DNA of 18,367 bases, taken from an uncultured Gemmatimonadota bacterium (GTDB taxonomy: Bacteria; Gemmatimonadota; Gemmatimonadetes; Gemmatimonadales; GWC2-71-9). The DNA lies in NCBI GenBank assembly GCA_937961295.1, contig CALGOK010000119.1, positions 1 through 18,367 on the forward strand, read 5' to 3'. This document shows, piece after piece, positions 13,162 to 18,367 of this stretch. The notes under the pieces were generated by a model. That model saw nothing but the letters and a program-made list of their open reading frames with translations, was not told the DNA's origin and searched no databases. Every line of letters begins with the position of its first letter. The stretch's first letter is position 1. A program made the position numbers and the translations under genes.

Positions 13162-14267
13162 CAGCGGACGCCCTCCGCGGTTTCCTTCACGATCAGGTCC
13201 ACCACGTCCTTGAGATCTCCGGTCTGCCGCCAGACCGCCAGCTGGCGGTCGGCGGACGTTCCCTCGTCCAGGATGCGGAAGGCATACTCAACTTCCTTCC
13301 GCGTGCCAAGCTCGTCGACCACGTCGCCGATGAACCACTCGATCAGCTCGCGGATCAGGTCGCGGGCCGGGAACTCCTCCCCCTTGCCGTAGTCGACCAG
13401 CTTGCCGTCGAGCCCGTAGCGGATCGCCCGCCACTTGTTCTCCTCGATGAAGCCGACCGGGTACATCCGGTAGCTCATGTTGTCGCGGCGCAGCTTCCAG
13501 AGCTTGAAGACGATCGCCTGGAAGATGGCGGCGATGCAGACCGCCTCGTCGACGCGGGTGCAGATGTCGCAGATCCGGAACTCGAGGGTCGGGAACGACC
13601 AGCTCGGCCGCACGTCCCACCAGATCTTCGACGCGTTGGGGATCGAGTTGGTGCGGACGAAGACGTTGACCTGCTGCTCGAAGTCGCCCCACGACGCCAT
13701 CTGCCGGGGGATGCCGGTGCGCGGGAAGTTGCGGAACACCACGCTGCGGTAGCTCTTGAGCCCCGAGTTGCGGCCGAACCAGAACGGCGACGACGTGGAG
13801 AGCATCAGCACGTGCGGCAGGAAGTAGCGGCAGGCGTTCATGGCATCGATGAGGAACTCGCGGTCCTCGATGCCGACGTGCACGTGGGTGCCGAAGATCA
13901 GCAGCCGCTGGGCGAGGTCCTGCAGGTCCTCCTTGACGCCGACGTAGCGCTCGAGCGGGGTGATCTGCTGGTCCCACCACTTGGAGAACGGGTGGGTGCC
14001 GGCGGCGGCGATGACCAGCCCCTTGCGGGCGGCGAGGTCCATCACCAGCCGGCGCAGCCGGATGATCTCCTCGCGCGCCTCGGCGGGCGAGCGGCAGACG
14101 CGGGTGCCGACCTCGACCATCGACTGGTGCAGCTCGGGCTTCACCTCGCCGAGGAGGATCGAGTCCTCCTGGAGGATCTCGGTGATGTAGCTGCGGAGCT
14201 CGCGGGTCTCGGGGTCGATGATCTGGTACTCTTCCTCGATCCCGAGGGTGAGGGAGGGTTCCTTCAT
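13161..14267 (-). CDS. Carboxylate-amine ligase, GCS2 family (YbdK/COG2170 type)
   Basis: The 368-residue protein belongs to the glutamate-cysteine ligase type 2 fold. Family members join a carboxylate, often the gamma-carboxylate of glutamate, to an amine using ATP. Visible motifs are LTLGIEEEY (Glu11-Glu13), GEVKPELHQSMVEVGT, AAAGTHPFSKW, FGTHVHVGIED (His128, His130), WDVRPSWSFPTLEFRICD and ENKWRAIRYGLDG, which match E. coli YbdK region by region. YbdK has weak glutamate-cysteine ligase activity, and the true substrate of most homologues is unknown. The ATG at 14267 overlaps the stop of the upstream ATP-grasp gene in an ATGA arrangement; longer in-frame extension upstream is antisense-frame sequence of that gene. 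It is also coupled to the C26 hydrolase downstream. Confidence 0.92.
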   Translation of the reverse strand: MKEPSLTLGIEEEYQIIDPETRELRSYITEILQEDSILLGEVKPELHQSMVEVGTRVCRSPAEAREEIIRLRRLVMDLAARKGLVIAAAGTHPFSKWWDQQITPLERYVGVKEDLQDLAQRLLIFGTHVHVGIEDREFLIDAMNACRYFLPHVLMLSTSSPFWFGRNSGLKSYRSVVFRNFPRTGIPRQMASWGDFEQQVNVFVRTNSIPNASKIWWDVRPSWSFPTLEFRICDICTRVDEAVCIAAIFQAIVFKLWKLRRDNMSYRMYPVGFIEENKWRAIRYGLDGKLVDYGKGEEFPARDLIRELIEWFIGDVVDELGTRKEVEYAFRILDEGTSADRQLAVWRQTGDLKDVVDLIVKETAEGVR

Positions 14268-15619
14268 GCGCGCGGCTCCACGACGAAGGTGGGGACGGTC
14301 GATCCGCCGCCCGCGGTGACGTTGACGAGCGCGTCGGTCGAGATCCGGGTGAGCATGCCGTCCATGTACACCCCGTGCCAGCAGAACGGCGCGGTGTCGA
14401 CGATGCGCTCGGCGATCGCGAGCCGGCCGTCGACCACCGACGGGAACGGCTCGACCGGGAGCGCGATGCGGCGCTGGACCACGGTGGGCCGCGCGAGCGC
14501 CTCGGCGATCGCGGCGCGCCAGCGGGCGTCGTCCACCGTCCAGCCGAGGACGATGCCGCTGCCGCCGTAGTCGTCGTTGGGCTTGAGCACCAGCTGCTCG
14601 CGGTGCTCGGCGATCCACGGCAGCAGGTCGATGCGCGCACCGTCGAGCTCGGTGTGGCGCTCCTCGACCACCCGGGTCCACGGCACGTGGCGGCGGATCG
14701 CCTCGCGCTCCTCGGCGCTGAAGCGGCCCGCGTGGCGCTCGTCGGTGAGGACGGCGAGCGCCGCCTTCTTGTGCAGCGGCTTGCCGAGCGGCGGGTTGAC
14801 CATCACGACCGCGCCGTCGATCGCCGCGCGCAGCAGCGGATGGTCGAGCCCCGCGCGGGTGACCAATTCGTGGAGCAGCACGCGCTTGTACACGAGGTCG
14901 ATCACCTGGCCGTCGCGGTCGCGCAGCACGCTGCCGCGGTACTCGAGCGCCTCCGGCGTGGTGATGGTGCACGCCAGTCCCATCGCCCGGAGGTAGTCGG
15001 CGGTGATCCGGAACTCGCTGGTGGTGGGGACGTCGTCCCAGTCGACGATCGCGATCCGCGGCGGGGTGCGGGTGCCGCGCACGGCGTGCCAGCTGTCGCG
15101 CAGCACCGACAGCAGCGCCGGGCGGGTGGGCATCGGGCGGACCACCCAGTCGCGCGCGAAGCGCTGCATCACCGGCATGGCGAGGAACAGCTCCGCGAGC
15201 ACGTCGCTGTAGCCCACCCCGGCCGGCGTCTCGGCGTTCATCTCGGTGAGCCGCGCGTCGCCGGTGTCGGGATCGATGAACGCATCGATCCGTGACAGGG
15301 GGACGGGGGACGGGTAACGGGGAAACGCCTCGCGGAGGGATTCCTCCCAGTCGGCGAGCCGGAATCCCGAGCGGAACTCCCGGTCGGCCAGGGCGATGGC
15401 GTTGGCGCGCAGCATCGCGGCGAGGAGCGGGGCGCAGGCGAGCCGCAGCGCGTCGTAGTCGGCGGGCGAGAGGAAGCGGGGCCGCAGCACGGTGCAGAGC
15501 GCGCGGCCGCCGAAGATGATGTCGCGCTCGCGCTGCCGCGCATCGAGCCAGGCCGCCGACTCCGCCGCGAGGGCGTCGTCGAGCAGGTCGTGCCAGGCCG
15601 CGGTCGCGACGACGGTCAC
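14264..15619 (-). CDS. Circularly permuted ATP-grasp ligase
   Basis: The 451-residue protein resembles circularly permuted type 2 ATP-grasp enzymes (COG2308-like, related to glutathionylspermidine synthase). Conserved segments are LRPRFLSPADYDALR, PLSRIDAFIDPDTG, MNAETPAGVGYSDVLAE (around residues 127-143), LVYKRVLLHEL, VVMVNPPLGKPLHKKAALAV and the nucleotide-binding LVLKPNDDYGGSGIVLGW (Lys346). Such enzymes form an amide bond through an acyl-phosphate intermediate; substrates are mostly unknown. I chose GTG at 15619 because it overlaps the stop of the preceding ATP-grasp gene (GTGA) and gives the family's usual start. The 3' end overlaps the GCS2-like gene. Codons for residues 99-107 (PRYPSPVPL region) share 20 bp with the intergenic repeat at 17472-17491. 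Confidence 0.88.
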   Translation of the reverse strand: MTVVATAAWHDLLDDALAAESAAWLDARQRERDIIFGGRALCTVLRPRFLSPADYDALRLACAPLLAAMLRANAIALADREFRSGFRLADWEESLREAFPRYPSPVPLSRIDAFIDPDTGDARLTEMNAETPAGVGYSDVLAELFLAMPVMQRFARDWVVRPMPTRPALLSVLRDSWHAVRGTRTPPRIAIVDWDDVPTTSEFRITADYLRAMGLACTITTPEALEYRGSVLRDRDGQVIDLVYKRVLLHELVTRAGLDHPLLRAAIDGAVVMVNPPLGKPLHKKAALAVLTDERHAGRFSAEEREAIRRHVPWTRVVEERHTELDGARIDLLPWIAEHREQLVLKPNDDYGGSGIVLGWTVDDARWRAAIAEALARPTVVQRRIALPVEPFPSVVDGRLAIAERIVDTAPFCWHGVYMDGMLTRISTDALVNVTAGGGSTVPTFVVEPRA

Positions 15620-16575
15620 TTGACCCGGGTCCGTCGGCCGCCCATCAGCGCCGGCGCGCGCGGCCTGGGCGCCGGGCGATCCTCGAGCGCCATGGCGATC
15701 GTCACGTCGGCCATCCGCTGCACCACCCACTCGAACCACTTGGGGCCGAGCGAGTTGATGTCGAAGTCGGGCGCCGGATTCATGAAGTCGATCGCGTACG
15801 GGACGCCGTCCTTCACCGCGAACTCGATCGAGTTCATGTCATAGCCCAGCGCGCGCACCAGCCGGCGCGCATCGCGCACGATGCGGCGCAGCTGGCCGGA
15901 CGGGAGGTAGTCCTCTTCCTCGTGATACTTGCGGTTGCGCGGGTCGTACTTGATCGGCGCCACGTGCCGCCGCCCGATGCAGATGCAGCGGACGAACTCG
16001 TCCCAGGCGACGTACTCCTGGACGATCATGGTGAGCAGCCCGGAGCGATCGTAGTGGTGCAGCAGCTCCTCGAGCGAGTGGCAGACGTACACGTCGCGCC
16101 AGCCGCCGCCATGGGCATCCTTGAGGATGCAGGGGAGGCCGACATGGTCGATCACGCCCTGCCAGTCGACCGGGTACTCGAGGTTGCGGAGCGACTCGTC
16201 GTGCTTGATGCCCGGGACGTACTCCTTGTTGGGCAGGAGGACCGTCTTGGGCGACCGCACGCCGAGGGCCTCGGCGAGGGTGGCGCCGAAGAACTTGTCG
16301 TCGGCGCTCCACATCAGGGGCGAGTTGATCACCCGCACCCCGCGCACCAGCGCATGCTTGAGCCACGCGCGGTAGAACGGGACCTCGTGCGAGATCCGGT
16401 CGATCACCACGTCGTAGCGCTTGACGTCGTCGAGCGTGGGCGCGCCGAGGCGCACGAACTCGGCCGTGACGCCGGCGTTGCGGCGGTTGACCTCGTCGAG
16501 GAACGCCGGGGGCCACGACCACTCGCGGCCGACGAGGATGCCGATGGTGCGAGGACGGTGCGTGTCGTGCTTCAT
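15616..16575 (-). CDS. RimK-like ATP-grasp ligase
   Basis: The 319-residue protein shows an ATP-grasp fold. It begins with a pre-ATP-grasp segment (RTIGILVGREWSWPPAFLDE, then YDVVIDRISHEVPFYRAW). The ATP-binding lysine is in CILKDAHGGGWRDVYV (Lys152, Gly-rich loop 156-158), the hinge is IVQEYVAWDEFVR, and the metal-binding end is NSIEFAVKDGVPYAIDFMNPAPDFD (Glu251, Asp263, Asn266). These positions correspond to the magnesium-binding residues of ATP-grasp enzymes, so it looks active. It would join a carboxylate to an amine or amino acid; the substrate is unknown. The stop overlaps the start of the permuted ATP-grasp gene by 4 nt. A hairpin at 16616-16689 separates its ATG from the esterase gene upstream. 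Confidence 0.9.
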   Translation of the reverse strand: MKHDTHRPRTIGILVGREWSWPPAFLDEVNRRNAGVTAEFVRLGAPTLDDVKRYDVVIDRISHEVPFYRAWLKHALVRGVRVINSPLMWSADDKFFGATLAEALGVRSPKTVLLPNKEYVPGIKHDESLRNLEYPVDWQGVIDHVGLPCILKDAHGGGWRDVYVCHSLEELLHHYDRSGLLTMIVQEYVAWDEFVRCICIGRRHVAPIKYDPRNRKYHEEEDYLPSGQLRRIVRDARRLVRALGYDMNSIEFAVKDGVPYAIDFMNPAPDFDINSLGPKWFEWVVQRMADVTIAMALEDRPAPRPRAPALMGGRRTRVK

Positions 16576-16615
16576 GCGTCGTGTTCCGGGATCAGGTGAA
16601 ACCGCTCGGAGGATG

Positions 16616-16689
16616 GAGGGTGGAGGACGGAGGATGGCGGCTGCGATTCTTCACCCTCCTCCATGCTCCATCCTCCGTCCGCCACCCTC
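16616..16689. terminator. 22-bp-arm inverted repeat between esterase and ATP-grasp genes
   Basis: GAGGGTGGAGGACGGAGGAT (16616 onward, arm to 16637) pairs with 16668-16689 at 21 of 22 positions around a 30-nt centre. The centre contains a further CCCTCCTCCAT that can compete for the left arm. It starts 5 nt beyond the esterase stop and ends 40 nt before the ATP-grasp ATG. It may terminate or attenuate transcription between them. No T tract is visible. Confidence 0.65.
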
Positions 16690-16694
16690 GGTCA

Positions 16695-17426
16695 TCAGTC
16701 ATGCCCGCCAACGTACATCCGCAGCATCTGCTGCCACCACGGCCAGTCGTGGGCCCAGCCGTCCCAGATCCTGAGCGCATTGCCGATGCCGCGATCCCAG
16801 AGGGCATTGGAGAGCGCCTCGTTCTGGGGGCGCAGGGTGTCATCGGCGCCGACGGCGAGGATCAGGTCGAGTCGCTGCAGCTGGGCGATCCGCTCGGGAT
16901 CCTGCTCGTGCAGCAGGAACTCGGCGGGATTGTAGAAATAGATCACGTCGTCCGACCAGCCGCCGGTGAGCCGCCGGATGTCCACCAGCCCGCTCATCAC
17001 CAGCGCGCGCTGCACCAGGTCCGGATAGCGCCCCGCGAAGCAGAGCGCATGGTAGCCGCCGAACGACGCCCCCGCCGTGATCACGAACGGGTTGGGATTC
17101 CGCTCGGCGGTGGCCGGAAGCAGCTCGTCGCGCAGCCAGACGTCAAACCGGGCATGCCATTCCACCCGCGCGCGCGGGTGGGCGGCGTCGTCGTACCACG
17201 CCCGCTCGTCGATGCTCGGCACGCAGATCAGCTGCAACTGCCCGTCGGCGAGCAGGTCGCTCACCGCGTCGCACATGCCGCGGTCCTCCCACTCGCGATT
17301 CCACCCCATCGACGTGGGGAACGCCACCAGCCGCGCCCCGGCATGGCCGTGGACCTCCACTTCCATGGTGCGGCCGAGGAGCGCAGGGCTCTCCCAGGCG
17401 AGGGTGGTGCGTTGCCAGGAAGTCAC
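16695..17426 (-). CDS. Alpha/beta-hydrolase esterase (esterase D-like)
   Basis: The 243-residue protein, counted from GTG at 17426, has no signal peptide and is likely cytoplasmic. The N-terminal pattern TTLAWESPALLGRTMEVEV, GHAGARLVAFPTSMG and WEDRGM fits a small esterase family (I recall COG4947-type proteins). The catalytic triad is likely Ser121 in G-A-S-F-G (TAGASFGGYHAL), Asp195 or Asp196 (AVGADDTLRP) and His226 (GWAHDWPWW). The start is uncertain: the GTG gives the conserved N-terminus but has no clear Shine-Dalgarno, and an ATG lies at residue 21. It is upstream of and co-directional with the ligase genes, separated by 119 nt including a hairpin, so it may belong to the same pathway. 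The substrate is unknown. Confidence 0.85.
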   Translation of the reverse strand: MTSWQRTTLAWESPALLGRTMEVEVHGHAGARLVAFPTSMGWNREWEDRGMCDAVSDLLADGQLQLICVPSIDERAWYDDAAHPRARVEWHARFDVWLRDELLPATAERNPNPFVITAGASFGGYHALCFAGRYPDLVQRALVMSGLVDIRRLTGGWSDDVIYFYNPAEFLLHEQDPERIAQLQRLDLILAVGADDTLRPQNEALSNALWDRGIGNALRIWDGWAHDWPWWQQMLRMYVGGHD

Positions 17427-17469
17427 GGGTCGGGTCCGGAGCGAAGCGTGAGGGGTGAAGGGTGAAGGG

Positions 17470-17533
17470 TAACGGGGGACGGGTAACGGGGGACGGGCCC
17501 TGTTACCCATCCCCCGTCCCTTGTCCCCCGTCA
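17470..17533. repeat. Imperfect inverted repeat in divergent esterase/TetR gap
   Basis: Arm 17470-17497 pairs with 17506-17533 at 22 of 28 positions around an 8-nt loop. The left arm contains two copies of GGGTAACGGGGGAC (17467-17480 and 17481-17494) preceded by GGTGAAG repeats. It lies between two divergent starts, so it is not a normal terminator for either gene. It resembles in style the hairpin at 16616-16689. A 20-bp part (17472-17491) recurs inside the permuted ATP-grasp gene at 15303-15322. Confidence 0.7.
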
Positions 17534-17555
17534 CGTCGTATCGGATTGTAACGCC

Positions 17556-17573
17556 TGCAAGTGCCTGCTTGCA
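17556..17573. promoter_or_regulatory. Candidate TetR operator (TGCAAG-6-CTTGCA)
   Basis: TGCAAG (17556-17561) and CTTGCA (17568-17573) form a perfect 6-bp inverted repeat with a 6-nt spacer. It overlaps the candidate -35 box of the tetR promoter, a common arrangement for autoregulating TetR proteins, and lies in the gap shared with the divergent esterase gene. Confidence 0.45.
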
Positions 17574-17597
17574 TGGTTGGGAGCCGACAGGTATCGT
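17569..17597 (+). promoter_or_regulatory. Candidate promoter of tetR gene, possibly leaderless
   Basis: TTGCAT at 17569-17574 and TATCGT at 17592-17597 are separated by 17 nt, as in sigma-70 promoters. The -10 box ends 8 nt before the ATG at 17606, which would place the transcript start at or next to the start codon. No Shine-Dalgarno is seen before this ATG, which agrees with a leaderless message. Confidence 0.45.
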
Positions 17598-17605
17598 GTC
17601 TGCCC

Positions 17606-18184
17606 ATGCAAACCAAGCTCGCATTGCTGGACGTGACGGCGCGGCTCTTCGCGGACCACGGCTGGCGGGGGACGACCACCCGCCGGATCGCGGAGGAGGC
17701 GGGGGTCAACGAGGTGACCCTGTTCCGGCATTTCCGGTCCAAGGAAGCGCTGCTCACCGAGGCAATACGGAAGGTGGCGACCGAGTCGCACCCGGACCGG
17801 TTGCCCGAGGTGCCCAGCGACCTGCGCGGCGAGCTGACCGCGTGGGCGGCCGGGCAGCACGACCGCCTGCGGGCCAAGAGCTCGATGATCCGGACCTGCC
17901 TGGCGGAGTTCGAGGAGCACCCCGAGCTGGCGCCGGTGGCCTGCGAAGGGGCGATGGAGTCGATGGCCGACGCGGTGCGCTATCTCACCCTGGCCCGGGA
18001 ACGGGGACTGATCGGTCCCGACGGTTCGCTCGAGGCCGCAACCGTGATGCTGATGAACGCGATCTTCCTGGATGCGATCACGCGCGACGTGGTCCCCGAC
18101 TGCCAGCCGGTCTCCCCCGGCGAGTCGATCGACGCCTTCGTGGACCTGAGCCTGCGCGCCCTCGGTGCCGGGGAGGGGCGATGA
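17606..18184 (+). CDS. TetR-family transcriptional regulator
   Basis: The 192-residue protein has the TetR DNA-binding domain at the N-terminus: LLDVTARLFADHGWRGTTTR, then RRIAEEAGVNEVTLFRHF and RSKEALL (helix-turn-helix at about 24-50, with the typical LFRHFxSKEALL end). The C-terminal helical ligand-binding domain (about 60-190) is family-specific and its ligand is not readable. It is likely a repressor of itself and of the overlapping downstream gene, and it could also control the divergent esterase and ligase genes. An in-frame GTG at 17561 is inside the candidate operator and is a less likely start. The stop overlaps the next ATG (ATGA). Confidence 0.92.
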   Translation: MQTKLALLDVTARLFADHGWRGTTTRRIAEEAGVNEVTLFRHFRSKEALLTEAIRKVATESHPDRLPEVPSDLRGELTAWAAGQHDRLRAKSSMIRTCLAEFEEHPELAPVACEGAMESMADAVRYLTLARERGLIGPDGSLEAATVMLMNAIFLDAITRDVVPDCQPVSPGESIDAFVDLSLRALGAGEGR

Positions 18185-18367
18185 TGGGAACGTCGCCTCG
18201 CGGGCCGACCGGGGCCGCTGCCGCGCCGCGCGCGGCGCGGCTGATGCTGGCGCCTGAGACTGCTGCCGCGCCGCGCACTGCGCGGCTGATCGTCGCGCTG
18301 CTCGGACTGGTTCGCGTTCTTCCCGCCTCGGCCGCGCCGCAGGCGGCGCGGCAGCCAGCGGCGCGGC
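18181..18367 (+). CDS. Exported protein, N-terminal part (cut by window edge)
   Basis: An open frame begins at the tandem ATG ATG 18181-18186, overlaps the tetR stop by 4 nt, and stays open to the window end. It reads MMGTSPRGPTGAAAAPRAAR, then LMLAPETAAAPRTARL, then a signal-peptide-like stretch IVALLGLVRVLPASAAPQAA. The first 35 residues are low in complexity because GC-rich palindromes are read in frame there; the true start may be later. A gene directly after tetR and coding an exported protein could be an efflux component such as a TolC-like or membrane-fusion protein, but nothing in this fragment shows that. Confidence 0.5.
   Translation, partial: MMGTSPRGPTGAAAAPRAARLMLAPETAAAPRTARLIVALLGLVRVLPASAAPQAARQPAAR
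18217..18290. repeat. Two 29-bp GC palindromic units, 45-bp period, inside a reading frame
   Basis: The units at 18217-18245 and 18262-18290 both start GCTGCCGCGCCGCGC and differ at 2 of 29 positions. Each can form a GCCGCGC hairpin. A third related palindrome (GCCGCGCCGC with GCGGCGCGGC) starts at about 18331. The 45-bp period keeps the reading frame. The style resembles the other GC elements of the window. Confidence 0.7.

Noticed and set aside
14268..14972. N-terminal extension of the GCS2-type ligase to 603 residues
   Set aside because: The extension is a shifted frame within the permuted ATP-grasp gene with low-complexity Arg/Ala content. The family N-terminus starts at 14267, where the stop/start overlap is also found.

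Overview
The window is GC-rich bacterial chromosome (roughly 70% G+C by eye) from a Gram-negative-type organism. It encodes two small outer-membrane barrels, a large outer-membrane protein with an N-terminal carbohydrate-binding-like domain (DUF5916 type), and several exported proteins with short AQ- or GQ-ending signal peptides. That gene style, together with 60-bp GC-rich palindromic elements at gene ends, suggests Gemmatimonadota. This is inference from style; there is no rRNA or other marker gene in the window.

Layout. 1-1725 (minus): a three-gene overlapping operon, transcribed as a DUF2939-like protein, a secreted hypothetical protein, and an EamA/DMT transporter cut by the left edge. 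1817-2614 (minus): calcineurin-like phosphoesterase. 2767-4102 (plus): small outer-membrane barrel, hairpin, class I SAM methyltransferase. 4202-5449 (minus): probable outer-membrane protein with a cysteine-containing N-terminal domain. 5517-8003 (plus): HrpB-type DExH helicase whose frame is broken by one in-frame TGA at 5652-5654, just after Walker A. 8103-9738 (minus): small outer-membrane barrel and a class A beta-lactamase-like serine hydrolase. 9898-12261 (plus): DUF5916 protein. 12394-17426 (minus): a compact set of peptide-bond-type enzymes. 17606-18184 (plus): TetR regulator, overlapping the start of a partial exported protein that runs off the right edge.

The most interesting gene set is 12394-17426. 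In transcription order it holds an alpha/beta esterase, an ATP-grasp ligase, a circularly permuted ATP-grasp ligase, a COG2170/YbdK-type carboxylate-amine ligase and a class I amidotransferase-fold (peptidase C26) hydrolase. The last four genes overlap by 1-4 nt. Three ATP-dependent amide-forming enzymes plus two hydrolases in one unit imply a pathway that builds and trims a small peptide or gamma-glutamyl-like conjugate. No precursor peptide gene is visible.

The most interesting non-coding signal is a family of GC-rich elements bounded by GCAGGCGC and GCGCCTGC. Copies lie at 1751-1810, 4132-4191, 8006-8103 and, in a diverged and expanded form, 12261-12394. All are within about 30 nt of a stop codon, and three lie between convergent genes. 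The first two copies are identical over 60 bp and can fold either as one long hairpin or as a cloverleaf of three perfect hairpins. Similar GC palindromes occur in frame at the start of the last, partial gene. Three other long imperfect hairpins of different sequence sit at 8739-8816, 16616-16689 and 17470-17533. No tRNA, rRNA, CRISPR array or transposase was seen, and there is no gene-free stretch longer than about 180 bp.
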